Below are positions 27,696-36,801 of a stretch of DNA of 64,000 nucleotides, piece by piece. A program made the position numbers and the translations under genes. The stretch covers positions 3,025,001-3,089,000 of the forward strand of contig NZ_CP025430.1 in assembly GCF_002847445.1 (NCBI RefSeq), given 5' to 3'. The stretch comes from Paracoccus zhejiangensis. Its GTDB lineage: Bacteria > Pseudomonadota > Alphaproteobacteria > Rhodobacterales > Rhodobacteraceae. The notes beneath the pieces are model-generated. The model was not told the origin of the DNA. It did no database searches and saw only the letters and a program-made list of their open reading frames with translations. The first letter of the stretch is position 1, and each line of letters opens with the position of its first letter.

Positions 27696-28940
27696 ATGTC
27701 GGTACAGGATTTCATGCCACTGGCGGGACTGCGGGGCGCGCAATGGGACCCGAGCCGTCTGCCGGGCGATCTGGTGTCCACCGTGCATACGCTGACCACG
27801 GCGGACGGTGCCAATGTCACCGGCTATCTCTATCGCCGCGGTGGCGAGAAGGCGGTCTGCTGCCTGATGCATCCGCGCGAGATTCTGGCCACGCATTACC
27901 TGGTTCCGGAACTTCTGGAGGCGGGCGCGGCGGTCTGGGTTCAGGGCTCGCGCGCCGCTGGCAACGATCTGCGGCTGGAACATGAACTGGCCGTGCTGGA
28001 TGTCGATGCCGGCACCGCCTTCCTGCGCGATTGCGGCTATGACCAGATCGTGCTGGTTGGCAATTCCGGCGGTGGCGGCCTGTTCGCCTATTACGCCGAG
28101 CAGGCCAATCTCGCCTCCGAAGCGCGCGAGACCAGCACACCGGCCGGTCGCCGGGTCAAGCTGGCCGAAGCGCCGATGGTGCGCCCCGACCTGATGGTCT
28201 TCGTCGCGCCGCATCCGGGGCAGGGGATCCTCTTGATGAATTCGCTCGATCCCTCGGTTACCGATGAGCGCGACCCGCTGTCGATCGATCCGGCGCTGTT
28301 CCCGTTTTCGGCAAGTAACGGCTATGCCTCTGACGGCGCGCGCTATGCGCCGGACTTCATCGCCGCTTATCGCGCCGCACAAAAGGCCCGGGTGGCGCGG
28401 ATTGACGAGACGGCGCGGCAGATGGTTCGTCTCAGGATGGAGGCGCGCAAATCCGTCAAGGCCGGCGCCAGTGACCCGGCAGCGCAGCTGGCCGCGGGCT
28501 GGCAGCATATCTTCGAGGTGCCGCGCACCGATGCCGATCTGCGCAACTGGGACCTGAGCATCGATCCGACCGACCGCAGCCTCGGCTCGCTCTGGGGACG
28601 CGATCCGTTCAAGACCAACATGAACGGCGTCGGCTTCGGCAAGGTCTGCACGCCCGAAAGCTGGCTTTCGACCTGGTCGGGGCTGACCTCGAAGGCCAGT
28701 GTGCTGCGCTGCGCCCCGGCCATCGACCAGCCGAGCTTTGTCCTCCGCTATACCGCCGATGCCTGCGTCTTCCCCGAGGAACTGGACAGCATCGTCGATG
28801 CCTTGGGAACTACGGACAAATCCTGTGTCGCCCTGCGCGGCACCCATCACGGCCAGCCCCTCGCGGCTGGCGAGCCGAGCGGCCAGATCCTCGCGGGTGA
28901 GGCCATCCGAGGCTGGTTGAAGAACCGGCTGCTGACCTGA
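27696..28940 (+). CDS. Large alpha/beta hydrolase, first gene of aromatic acid operon
   Basis: The 414-aa protein has an alpha/beta hydrolase core with nucleophile elbow GNSGGGG (about 121-127), a strand before it (YDQIVLVGN), and a C-terminal His in GTHHGQPLA as likely catalytic base. An insertion of about 120 residues between core strands (about 190-310) is longer than usual. The ATG at 27696 has AAGGAGG seven bases upstream; the open frame extends to 27477, but the extension crosses the operators. It leads the operon of ligase, monooxygenase, thioesterase, maleate isomerase and TRAP genes. It may release an aromatic acid from an ester or amide, or cleave a ring-fission product. Confidence 0.78.
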   Translation: MSVQDFMPLAGLRGAQWDPSRLPGDLVSTVHTLTTADGANVTGYLYRRGGEKAVCCLMHPREILATHYLVPELLEAGAAVWVQGSRAAGNDLRLEHELAVLDVDAGTAFLRDCGYDQIVLVGNSGGGGLFAYYAEQANLASEARETSTPAGRRVKLAEAPMVRPDLMVFVAPHPGQGILLMNSLDPSVTDERDPLSIDPALFPFSASNGYASDGARYAPDFIAAYRAAQKARVARIDETARQMVRLRMEARKSVKAGASDPAAQLAAGWQHIFEVPRTDADLRNWDLSIDPTDRSLGSLWGRDPFKTNMNGVGFGKVCTPESWLSTWSGLTSKASVLRCAPAIDQPSFVLRYTADACVFPEELDSIVDALGTTDKSCVALRGTHHGQPLAAGEPSGQILAGEAIRGWLKNRLLT

Positions 28941-28960
28941 CCGCGACAAGGGAGGAAACC

Positions 28961-30634
28961 ATGTCATTTGAACCCGAAGAGCCGATCGAGGGCGTTGTCT
29001 ATCCCGACGCGGCCGATCTGAAGCGCTGGACCGAGGCCGGAGCGCTGACCTTGGAAACCCTGGCCGATGGCTTTCGCGCCGCTGCAGCCCGCCATGCGAC
29101 CCGCGATGCGGTGATCTGGCAGGGCGGCCGGATGAGCTATGCCGATCTCGACGCCGCGACCGACAAGGTAGCCGCCGGGCTTCTGTCGCTGGGTTTGAAG
29201 CCGCGCGACCGGGTGGTGTTCCAGCTGACCAACACGCCCGAGGCGCTGATCGCCTTTCTGGCCTGCTGGAAGGCCGCGATCATCCCGATCTGCACGCTGG
29301 CCGCCCATCGCGAGGCCGAAATCGGTTTTCTGGCCCGCTTTGCCGGCGCCCGGGCGCATTTCATCGAAAGCGATGCGGAGAAGTTCGATTTCAACGCTTT
29401 TGCCCACAAGATGCAGGGCGAGATCGACAGCCTTCAGATGATCGTCTCGACCCGTGGCGAAGCCGGCGAGGGCGTTGTCGACATGCAGGAATTCCTCGCC
29501 GGTGATCTGGCCGAGGCGCTTCGGGTTCTGGCCGATGTGCCGCAGGACCCCTGGCAGGTCGCGGCCTTCCAGCTCTCGGGCGGCACCACCGGGGTCCCCA
29601 AGATCATCCCGCGCATGCATTCGGAATATCTCTACAACATGCGCGCGGTCATGGCATTCAAGGGCTGGACCGCCGAGGACCGGCTGTTCGTGCCGATGCC
29701 CTTCGCCCACAACCTGAACATGGGCTGCGGCTGGGGGCCGTTCCTGATGTCGGGCGGCACGGTGATCGCCACCCCGCGCGTCGATCAGCAGGCGATGCGC
29801 GAGATCCACAATGCGCTGTCCCCCACGGTCATGGGCGCCGCCAAGCCCATCGTCATGCGGATGAAGGCCGAGATCGCCGAGGGCCGGATCACCACCGGCA
29901 ATCTGCGCGAGATCTTCTCGACCGATGCGGCCGAGATCGTCAGCACCGAGATGAAGGTGCCCGGCCATCATATCTTCGGCATGACCGAGGGCACTATCAT
30001 GTTCACCCGCGCGGGCGACAGCGAGTTTGTCCGCTTCCAGACCTGCGGCACGCCGGTGTCCGAATTCGACCAGGTGCGGCTTCTCGCCCCGGGCACCGAG
30101 GACGAGGTCGAGACCGGCCAGATCGGCGAGCTGGCAGTGTTCGGCCCCTATACGATCCGCGGCTATTACAACGCGCCTGATCGCAACGCCGAGACCTTCA
30201 CCCGGGATGGCTTCTATCGTTCCGGCGATCTGATGAAGGCCCATCGCATCGATGGCGTGACCTATTACTCCTTCGAGGGCCGCATTAAGGACGTGGTCGA
30301 CCGCGCCGGCGAGAAGGTGAATTGCGAAGAGGTCGAGCGCGCGGTGATGGCCCATCCCGCCTTTACCGATGTGGCGGTGGTGGGCATGCCCTCGCCGACC
30401 CATGGCGAACGCATCTGCCTTTACGCCGTCGCCGCGCCGAACAGTGCTCTGCCGGATGTGCGCGAGCTGGGGGCCTTTCTAAAACAGGCCGGTCTGGCGG
30501 TGTTCAAATGGCCCGAGCGGATCGAACCCATCGACGCCCTGCCGCTGACCAAGGTGGGCAAGCTGGACAAGGCGGTTCTGAGACAGCGCATCGCCGAGAC
30601 GCTGAAGGCGGAAGAACCCGCCGCCACGCACTGA
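28961..30634 (+). CDS. Aryl-acid AMP/CoA ligase (salicylate or dihydroxybenzoate type)
   Basis: The 557-aa ANL-superfamily enzyme has the P-loop LSGGTTGVPK (about 205-214), an A5-like FGMTEG motif (about 328-333), the YRSGDL motif (about 420) and the C-terminal catalytic Lys in LTKVGKLDK (about 534). The order and the LSGGTTGVPKIIPR loop resemble DhbE-type 2,3-dihydroxybenzoate-AMP ligases and salicylyl-AMP/CoA ligases. Next to a salicylyl-CoA-hydroxylase-like flavoenzyme and a 4HBT thioesterase, the likely job is to activate a hydroxybenzoate. A good GGGAGGAAACC ribosome site precedes ATG 28961. Confidence 0.85.
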   Translation: MSFEPEEPIEGVVYPDAADLKRWTEAGALTLETLADGFRAAAARHATRDAVIWQGGRMSYADLDAATDKVAAGLLSLGLKPRDRVVFQLTNTPEALIAFLACWKAAIIPICTLAAHREAEIGFLARFAGARAHFIESDAEKFDFNAFAHKMQGEIDSLQMIVSTRGEAGEGVVDMQEFLAGDLAEALRVLADVPQDPWQVAAFQLSGGTTGVPKIIPRMHSEYLYNMRAVMAFKGWTAEDRLFVPMPFAHNLNMGCGWGPFLMSGGTVIATPRVDQQAMREIHNALSPTVMGAAKPIVMRMKAEIAEGRITTGNLREIFSTDAAEIVSTEMKVPGHHIFGMTEGTIMFTRAGDSEFVRFQTCGTPVSEFDQVRLLAPGTEDEVETGQIGELAVFGPYTIRGYYNAPDRNAETFTRDGFYRSGDLMKAHRIDGVTYYSFEGRIKDVVDRAGEKVNCEEVERAVMAHPAFTDVAVVGMPSPTHGERICLYAVAAPNSALPDVRELGAFLKQAGLAVFKWPERIEPIDALPLTKVGKLDKAVLRQRIAETLKAEEPAATH

Positions 30635-30662
30635 TCCCGCAGGGAAACGAAAGGAGAGGATC

Positions 30663-31805
30663 ATGAAGATCAATGTTCTGGGCGGTGGCCCCTCGGGTCT
30701 CTATTTCGCCTATCTCGCGCGCAAGCGCCTTGGCGATGTCGAGGTGAATGTGCACGAGCGCAATGCCCCCGACGCGACCTTCGGCTTTGGCGTGGTGCTG
30801 GCCGGCGCCGGCCTGGCGCGGCTTCAGGCCGCGGATGCGGACAGCTTCGCCCGGCTCGATGCCATCACCAAGCGTTTGGGCAATCAGGAGATCATCCTGA
30901 ACGGTCAGGCGGTCCAGGTCGAGGGCGAGGCCTATGGCGGCGCGGTCGAACGGCTGACCCTGCTGAAGACGCTGCAGGATCTTTGTGCCGAGGTGGGCGT
31001 CAACGTGACTTATCACGCCCAGGTCGATGATCCGCGACTGCTCGACGATGCCGACCTGGTGGTCGGGGCCGATGGTGCCAATTCGACCATGCGCCGCAGC
31101 TTCGAGACCCAGTTCGGCACCCATGGCAGCCAGCTCTCGAACGCCTTCGCCTGGTATGGAGCCGAGCGGCTGCATGACCGCCCGACGCTGAGCTTCCGCA
31201 ATGCCGGGGGCGGGGCCTTCTGCGCGCATTACTATCCCTATACCGACCGGATGTGCACCTTCGTGATGGAATGCGACCGCGCGGCCTGGGAGGGTTGCGG
31301 CTTCGAGGCGATGACCAATGACCAACGCCAAGACTTTGTCGAGGACCTGTTCCGCGATGACCTGCAGGGCCAGCCGCTGATCTCGAACAAGTCGGAATGG
31401 CGGAATTTCCAGCCGGTCTGGAATGACAGCTGGACCCATGGCAACCGGGTGCTGATCGGCGATGCCGTGCGCCGTGCGCATTTCTCGATCGGATCGGGCA
31501 CGCGGATTGCGATGGAGGATTCCATCGCGCTGGTGAAGGCGCTGGAGACCGAGGCCGATGTCGTCTCGGCACTGGCCGCCTATGTCGCCGCCCGCAAGCC
31601 CGCCGCCGATATCCTGATCGGCGCGGCCCGCGAAAGCTATGGCTGGTACGAGGAGATGGGCGAGCACATGGCCGATGCGGCCAGCCCCCATGCCTTCGCC
31701 TTCGACTACCTGACCCGCACCGGCCGCGTCGATGCCGCCCGCGTCGCCGCCGATTACCCGGGCTTCATGGCGGCCTACCAGTCCGAACGGGCAGGGGCGG
31801 CGTGA
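30663..31805 (+). CDS. Flavin-dependent aryl-CoA monooxygenase (salicylyl-CoA 5-hydroxylase-like)
   Basis: The 380-aa protein has the FAD-binding GGGPSG (7-12), a DLVVGADGANSTMR motif (about 137-150) and GNRVLIGDAVRRAHFSIGSGTRIAMEDS (about 262-289), where the GD motif binds FAD and NAD(P)H. The MKINVLGGGPSGLYFAYLARK opening is characteristic of the group with salicylyl-CoA 5-hydroxylase and the N-terminal half of anthraniloyl-CoA monooxygenase/reductase. Here it stands alone without the old-yellow-enzyme reductase half. It would hydroxylate the CoA ester made by the upstream ligase. AAGGAGAGG precedes the ATG, and it overlaps the thioesterase gene by one base. Confidence 0.82.
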   Translation: MKINVLGGGPSGLYFAYLARKRLGDVEVNVHERNAPDATFGFGVVLAGAGLARLQAADADSFARLDAITKRLGNQEIILNGQAVQVEGEAYGGAVERLTLLKTLQDLCAEVGVNVTYHAQVDDPRLLDDADLVVGADGANSTMRRSFETQFGTHGSQLSNAFAWYGAERLHDRPTLSFRNAGGGAFCAHYYPYTDRMCTFVMECDRAAWEGCGFEAMTNDQRQDFVEDLFRDDLQGQPLISNKSEWRNFQPVWNDSWTHGNRVLIGDAVRRAHFSIGSGTRIAMEDSIALVKALETEADVVSALAAYVAARKPAADILIGAARESYGWYEEMGEHMADAASPHAFAFDYLTRTGRVDAARVAADYPGFMAAYQSERAGAA

Positions 31806-32308
31806 TGACCATTCCCTATACCTTCTTCCCCGCGACCGAAGAGATCGTCTCGGACGAACCGCTGGTCATCCGCCGTGTCGTCCGCTGGGGCGATTGCGAC
31901 CCGGCGGGTGTCGCCTATACGCCGCGCTTTCTCGACTATGTGGTGACCGCGCATGAGGTCTTCATCAGCATGATGTTGGGCGGCCCGATCCATCTGCTGA
32001 AGGACGGGCTGTCGGTCGATTTCCCGGTGCGCGGGGTCGAGATCGACTTTCGCGCGACCCTGCCGCTGGATGCGCAGTTCGAGATGGATGTGCGCGTGGG
32101 CGAGATCCGCAGCCGCACCTTCGACCTGCTGATCCGCGCCCACAGGGTTGAAAGCGGGGGCAAGCGCCGGGGGCCGCTGGCCTTCACCGCCCGGATCACC
32201 CCGGTCACGGTCGACCGCCACAGCCGCGCCGCCGTCGCCCTGCCTGAGCAACTGAAATCGCGCGTTGCCGCCTATGCCGCCGCGCATCCCGTCAAGGAGA
32301 CCAGCTAA
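31805..32308 (+). CDS. 4HBT-family acyl-CoA thioesterase
   Basis: The 167-aa hot-dog protein has the 4-hydroxybenzoyl-CoA thioesterase signature VRWGDCDPAGVAYTPRFLDY (about 26-45), with the catalytic Asp in DCDPAG. It would release the hydroxylated aromatic acid (for example gentisate) from CoA. The ATG at 31805 overlaps the monooxygenase stop (TGATG); a GTG three bases earlier is an alternative. It ends TAATG, coupling to the isomerase. The tight coupling supports a metabolic relay from ligase to hydroxylase to thioesterase. Confidence 0.85.
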   Translation: MTIPYTFFPATEEIVSDEPLVIRRVVRWGDCDPAGVAYTPRFLDYVVTAHEVFISMMLGGPIHLLKDGLSVDFPVRGVEIDFRATLPLDAQFEMDVRVGEIRSRTFDLLIRAHRVESGGKRRGPLAFTARITPVTVDRHSRAAVALPEQLKSRVAAYAAAHPVKETS

Positions 32309-33069
32309 TGCGCGCCTATCGCATCGGGCAGATCGTGCCCTCGTCGAACATCACCATGGAAACCGAGATCCCGGCCATGCTGCGCTCGCGCGAAACCATC
32401 CGGCCCGAGCGCTTTACCTTTCATTCCAGCCGGATGCGGATGAAGAAGGTGACGCAGGAAGAGCTGACGGCGATGGACCGCGACTCGCTGCGCTGTGCCC
32501 GCGAGCTCTCGGATGCCGATGTCGACGTGATGGGCTATGCCTGCCTTGTGGCGATCATGAGCCAGGGCCTCGGCTATCACCGCAAATCCAAGACTAACCT
32601 GGAAGGCGCGATCACGGACGAGGGCAAGTCGATCCCGGTCGTGTCCTCGGCCGGTGCGCTGATCGAGGGGCTGAAGGAAATGGGCGCGAAGCGAGTCAGC
32701 CTGCTGATGCCCTACATGAAGCCTCTGGCGCAAAGGGTGACCGATTACGTCGCCAATGAAGGCTTCGAGATTCAGGACAGTCTGGCGCTGGAGATCGAAG
32801 ACAATCTGGCCGTCGCCGCCCGCGATCCGCTGACGCTGATCGAGGATGTGAAGCGGCTGGACACCAAGGGCGTCGATGCCGTGGTGCTGTCCTGCTGCGT
32901 GCAGATGCCCTCGCTGCCGGCGCTGGCGCCGGTCGAGGCGGCACTGGGGATCCCGGTGACCTCGGCGGCGGCCTGCACGGTGCGCTCGATGCTGCAGCAG
33001 ATGCGGCTTGAGCCGGTGGTACCCGCCGCGGGGGCCATGCTGGCGCCCGGGCTGCGGCCAGCCGCCTGA
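32308..33069 (+). CDS. Maleate cis-trans isomerase
   Basis: The 253-aa protein belongs to the Asp/Glu racemase/maleate isomerase family: GQIVPSSNITMETEIPAML at the N-terminus, VMGYACLVAIMS around residue 75-86 (first catalytic Cys) and VVLSCCVQMPSLP around 193-205 (second Cys). These two Cys act in maleate-to-fumarate isomerisation in NicE-type enzymes. It implies that the pathway ends in maleate, as in gentisate cleavage followed by maleylpyruvate hydrolysis or in the maleamate route. The gene overlaps the thioesterase stop by one base. Confidence 0.85.
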   Translation: MRAYRIGQIVPSSNITMETEIPAMLRSRETIRPERFTFHSSRMRMKKVTQEELTAMDRDSLRCARELSDADVDVMGYACLVAIMSQGLGYHRKSKTNLEGAITDEGKSIPVVSSAGALIEGLKEMGAKRVSLLMPYMKPLAQRVTDYVANEGFEIQDSLALEIEDNLAVAARDPLTLIEDVKRLDTKGVDAVVLSCCVQMPSLPALAPVEAALGIPVTSAAACTVRSMLQQMRLEPVVPAAGAMLAPGLRPAA

Positions 33070-33097
33070 AATCACGACATCAATGGGAGGAATGACA

Positions 33098-34072
33098 ATG
33101 ACAAACGCGAAAACGCTGGCCCTCGCCGGCGCATTCATGGCGATTGCCGGCAGTGCGGCGGCGGAAACCACGGTGCGGATGCTGAACACCTGGGATGACC
33201 GCTACCCCGGTTCGACGGTGATCTGCGAACGCTATGCCCAGCTTCTGACCGAGGCCTCGGGCGGCGAGATCACCGTTCAAATCTCGGGGCCGGAAACCAT
33301 TCCGCCGCTGGAACAGCTCGAGCCGACGCAGGCGGGGCTGTTCCAGATCCTCTGCACCTATCCGGGGTTCCACACCGGCACCTCGACGCTGCTGACCGGG
33401 CTGGAAAGCATCCGGCCCGATCCCGAGGCCTTCCGTGCCTCGGGGGCGATGGACGAGATCCGCGACAGCTATGGCAAGCTGGGCCTGCATGTCGTTTCGG
33501 TGCCGCTGGCCCATGGTTACTGGATCTTTATGAACAAGGGTCTGTCCGAGCAGGGTGATCTGACCGGCCGGCAGATCCGCGCCCTGCCGCCGCAGCACCC
33601 CTACATTACCGCCATCGGCGGCACCCCCGTCGTGCTGCCTCCGGCCGAGATGTTCAGCGCGCTGGAGCGCGGGGTCATCGACGGGGCGCTGTTCCCGGCA
33701 GCGGGGGCCTCGGGCTACGGCTTTGCCGAGGTGGCCGACAGCTATCTGACCACCAACATTTCCTCGCCCCATGTGATCCTGGCCAACCAGGCCTTCTGGG
33801 ACGGGCTGCCCGAGGATCTGCGTACGGTCTTCGACGCGCAGGCCGAGGTTCTCGAGACCGAGATCCCCGGCGTCTACGACAGGCTGAATGCCGAGGAGGC
33901 CGAGAAGCTAGCAGCGGCGGGGATGCAGAAGCTGGAACTGGACGCGGCCACCGCCGCGCGACTGGAGGAGGGCGTGGCCAGCGGGGCCTGGACCTTCGCG
34001 CAAAGCCGCGACCCCGAGGCCGCCGCACGGCTTGAAGAGCGGGTCACCGAGGCCGGTCTCTTGACCAACTGA
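33098..34072 (+). CDS. TRAP transporter substrate-binding protein (DctP family)
   Basis: The 324-aa periplasmic protein starts with a clear signal peptide (MTNAKTLALAGAFMAIAGSAAA, cleavage likely after AAA). It has typical DctP motifs: the VRMLNTWDDRYPGS opening, GRQIRALPPQHP near 150 and VIDGALFPA near 195. The ATG at 33098 is chosen because GGGAGG ends eight bases upstream; the ATG at 33092 is too close. It delivers a carboxylate, probably the aromatic acid handled by the operon, to the DctQM permease that follows. Confidence 0.88.
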   Translation: MTNAKTLALAGAFMAIAGSAAAETTVRMLNTWDDRYPGSTVICERYAQLLTEASGGEITVQISGPETIPPLEQLEPTQAGLFQILCTYPGFHTGTSTLLTGLESIRPDPEAFRASGAMDEIRDSYGKLGLHVVSVPLAHGYWIFMNKGLSEQGDLTGRQIRALPPQHPYITAIGGTPVVLPPAEMFSALERGVIDGALFPAAGASGYGFAEVADSYLTTNISSPHVILANQAFWDGLPEDLRTVFDAQAEVLETEIPGVYDRLNAEEAEKLAAAGMQKLELDAATAARLEEGVASGAWTFAQSRDPEAAARLEERVTEAGLLTN

Positions 34073-34131
34073 GCGCGATGGTGGCGGGCCGGCAAGGCGG
34101 CCCGCCGCCTCTTTTGCGGGAGGAGAAACAC

Positions 34132-34656
34132 ATGTTCAGGACCATCGGCCGAGTTCACGACAGGCTGTCCGAAACCGGCCTCTGGCTGGGCATGGGCGCG
34201 CTGGCGGCGATCGCGGCGATCTCGTTCGCGGCCACCATGTCGCGCTATCTTCTGGGGGCGCCCATCGCCTGGGTGCCGGATTGGAGCGGCTATCTGCTGG
34301 CCTTCTCGATCTTCGTGACCGCCCCGGCGGTGACCCGGCACGGCCAGCATGTCGCCATGGATATCCTCGCCTCGGTCTTCACCGCGCCGTGGCTGCTCCG
34401 GCTGCTGAGCCTTGGCGCGCTGCTGGCCACCTTCGCCATCCTTGTCACCATGAGCTGGATCGTCTGGCGGTCGCTTCTGTCCGCGCTCGGTGCCGGAACC
34501 ATGACCGCCGCCGGCTATCCCGTTCCGCGCTGGTGGCTTCTGGCCGTGGTCTTCTACGGCTTCGCCTCATCTGCCCTGCACGTGCTGCGGATGCTGGCCT
34601 TCTGTCCCCAAAAGGCCGGGCTTCCCCAGCCGCTCGTCGAAACCGAAAGGGTCTGA
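34132..34656 (+). CDS. TRAP transporter small permease (DctQ family)
   Basis: The 174-aa protein has four predicted transmembrane helices (about 15-40, 50-70, 85-110 and 130-155), the DctQ pattern. Typical residues include SRYLLGAPIAWVPDWSGYLL and the HGQHVAMDIL motif. GGAGGAG lies upstream of ATG 34132; the open frame extends further upstream, but the extension is not hydrophobic. It sits between dctP and dctM, with only three bases before the latter. Confidence 0.87.
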   Translation: MFRTIGRVHDRLSETGLWLGMGALAAIAAISFAATMSRYLLGAPIAWVPDWSGYLLAFSIFVTAPAVTRHGQHVAMDILASVFTAPWLLRLLSLGALLATFAILVTMSWIVWRSLLSALGAGTMTAAGYPVPRWWLLAVVFYGFASSALHVLRMLAFCPQKAGLPQPLVETERV

Positions 34657-34659
34657 ATC

Positions 34660-35949
34660 ATGCCGATCTATGCCAGTTTCGCCGTGCTCGCGCTGCTGTT
34701 CCTGCTGGGCGTCCCGGTCTTTGCCGCCTTTTTCGGCTTCAACATCTTCGCCGCGCTGCTGCTGATGGGGCCGCAGATGCTGTCGATCTTCCCGGCCTCG
34801 ATCCTCGACACCTCGATGACCTCCGAGCTGGTGACGGTGCCGCTGTTCATCCTCTTGGGGGAACTGCTGTTCCGCTCGGGCTGCATCACCATCCTGTTCG
34901 ACGCGGTGGATGACATCATCGGCGGCATTCGCGGGCGGCAATATGTGATCGTGGTGGTCATCTCGGTGCTTCTGGGCGCGCTCTCGGGTTCCGCGATTGC
35001 CGTTGCCGCGATGCTCGGCCGAACGGTGATGGCAGAGGGCATCCAGCGCGGCGGCGACAAGCAGCTGCTGGCCGGTTTGGTTCTGGGCGGCGCCTGCCTT
35101 GCGCCGATCATCCCGCCCAGCTTCCTGATCGTGCTGATCGGCATGCTGTCGGGCACCTCGATCTCGTCCCTTTTGGCAGCGGGCGTACTGCCCGGCATCG
35201 TCGCCGGTGTTCTGTTCTTCCTCTATGTCCAGGTCCTTCTGTGGCGCGATCCCTCGCGCGATATCGAACGGCCCAGCGACGCCCCGCGCGGCTCGATGCT
35301 GCGCGCCATCCTGTCGCTTCTGCCCTTTTCCATCGTCATCTTCGCCGTGCTGGGGCTGATCCTTCTGGGTATCGCCACGCCGAACGAATCCGCCGCCTGT
35401 GGGGTGTTCGGCGCGCTGGTCGTCGCCGCCATCTATCGGAGGCTGTCGCTGTCCATGGTGATCGAGGCGCTGAAAGGCACGGTGCTCATGTCCTCGATGA
35501 TCCTCCTGATCATGGCGGCCTCGAAGATCCTGACCCAGCTCATGGCCTTTTCCGGGCTGACCGCTGATCTGGTCGCGCTGCTGACCGGGCTCGATCTGCC
35601 GCCGGTCGTGGTGCTGGCGATCCTGATGCTGATCCCCTTCGTCCTTTGCATGTTCCTCGACCAGATCGCGCTGATGCTGGTCCTGATCCCGATCTATGTG
35701 CCGCTGCTGGCGACCTTCGGCTTCGATCCGCTGGTCGTCTGGACGCTGTTCCTGTTGAACCTGACCCTCGGCTCGATCACGCCGCCCTTCGGTTACGCGC
35801 TTTTCGCGCTGAGCGCCTCGAGCCCGAAGGATGTCAGCCTGCGCGAGATCTATGCCGCCTCCTGGCCCTTCATCGGGCTGATCGTGCTGACGCTGATCCT
35901 GGTCTGGGCCTTCCCGCCGCTTGCGACCTGGCTGCCGTCGCGGCTGTGA
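34660..35949 (+). CDS. TRAP transporter large permease (DctM family)
   Basis: The 429-aa protein is strongly hydrophobic with about 12 helices and DctM signatures: VFAAFFGFNIFAALLL near the start, PLFILLGELLFRSG (about 64-77), GGACLAPIIPPSFLIVLIG (about 143-161), and a C-terminal TLGSITPPFGYALFALSA. It forms the sodium- or proton-driven channel with DctQ. It is the last gene of the operon that begins at 27696, making a seven-member uptake and catabolism unit with DctP and DctQ. Confidence 0.9.
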   Translation: MPIYASFAVLALLFLLGVPVFAAFFGFNIFAALLLMGPQMLSIFPASILDTSMTSELVTVPLFILLGELLFRSGCITILFDAVDDIIGGIRGRQYVIVVVISVLLGALSGSAIAVAAMLGRTVMAEGIQRGGDKQLLAGLVLGGACLAPIIPPSFLIVLIGMLSGTSISSLLAAGVLPGIVAGVLFFLYVQVLLWRDPSRDIERPSDAPRGSMLRAILSLLPFSIVIFAVLGLILLGIATPNESAACGVFGALVVAAIYRRLSLSMVIEALKGTVLMSSMILLIMAASKILTQLMAFSGLTADLVALLTGLDLPPVVVLAILMLIPFVLCMFLDQIALMLVLIPIYVPLLATFGFDPLVVWTLFLLNLTLGSITPPFGYALFALSASSPKDVSLREIYAASWPFIGLIVLTLILVWAFPPLATWLPSRL

Positions 35950-36383
35950 GTAGGAGGACCGGAAGGCCGACAAGCAGCATCACGGGCCCCGCATGGTTGG
36001 CCCGCGATGACATGATATTGAGGCGTAATTTAGCAATTCACGTCCAGCCTTGCAGGAAGATCCAGCCAAACTGGGTACTGTCTCTCAGCGTCGCGGGCGC
36101 AGGTAGTTGGCGCGAGCTTGTTCAATCAGGATGATAGAGCACGGAGACCACGATCCATCAGTTTCTTACTGAGTGCAACGTTGGTGCTCGAGAGCGCTGG
36201 ATGTTTGGAAGGATCTTTCGGATGCCCTGATACCGAAGGCGCCTCGCTGGTCGGCGGACGAGGGATTTGTTGAGATATTGTAATAGTAAGGTAAATCGTT
36301 TGGCGGCACAGATTGAAGTTAGCACTCTCATTGCATGTTTCGTTGCCGTCTCCATGGCAGAGCGAATTTCGTTCGCTGTAATC
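35950..36383. other. Non-coding region after TRAP operon
   Basis: I see no gene. A weak hairpin (CGGGCC at 35983-35988 with GGCCCG at 35999-36004) follows dctM but lacks a T run. The region 36120-36380 has short open frames on both strands without protein-like composition. It leads to the tRNA-fMet 3'-end copy at 36384. Confidence 0.5.
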
Positions 36384-36535
36384 CAAATCCTGTCCCCGCT
36401 ACCACCGAACTCTGAATGCCACTCAAAACAGCGCGCAATCGGGCACTTTTTGTTGGCCGAGTAAGGCTTGGGGCCCTGCAACAACTGCGCAGCCGCGCTG
36501 CAGAGCGTGATCGACACACCGTCACGGCCTTCAAA
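36384..36535 (+). repeat. tRNA-fMet 3'-end copy with downstream arm, island boundary 3
   Basis: CAAATCCTGTCCCCGCTACCA (36384-36404) matches the tRNA-fMet 3' end with one change. The following 130 bases resemble those after the copy at 52587-52608, including a GGGCACTTTTTGTTGG terminator-like element and a 32-base identical block (36504-36535 equals 52701-52732, AGCGTGATCGACACACCGTC...). These direct repeats flank the 16.2-kb third block. Confidence 0.72.
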
Positions 36536-36602
36536 GCCGAAATCTGGAACATCTAGGCAAATGCCGATGATCTACTTTTCCGTGTGTCGCATGCGCGCAA
36601 AT

Positions 36603-36800
36603 CTACCGGATCTCCATGAGGCGCAGGCGTGAAACGGCTGACGCAATGCGCTTGTAGTGCCGGATCGCGCCAACATTGGGATTGTCGCAAACCAAACGGT
36701 TTTGCAATTCTGACTCGACAAAACGGACTTTACCTCGGACCTGCCTCCACGCTCGATCAACCGACTTGCCCCAATATCCTGCTCGCTGGAAATAATCAGC
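36603..36800 (-). pseudogene. Unidentified protein C-terminal fragment (about 65 aa)
   Basis: The minus-strand frame ending at the TAG at 36603-36605 reads ADYFQRAGYWGKSVDRAW then VESELQNRLVCDNPNVGAIRHY and SRLRLMEIR. The aromatic and charged residues look protein-like, but there is no start codon and I cannot name a family. It may be the end of a larger gene lost when the sugar operon was joined here. It could also be a chance frame. Confidence 0.3.
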
Positions 36801-36801
36801 G

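Noticed and set aside
28964..30403. Minus-strand open frame opposite the CoA ligase
   Set aside because: His/Gly/Ala-rich shadow of a well-supported ligase gene.
34567..35973. Minus-strand open frame of 468 codons opposite dctM
   Set aside because: Extremely Gln/Arg/Asp-rich composition is the antisense of a membrane protein; not a real gene.
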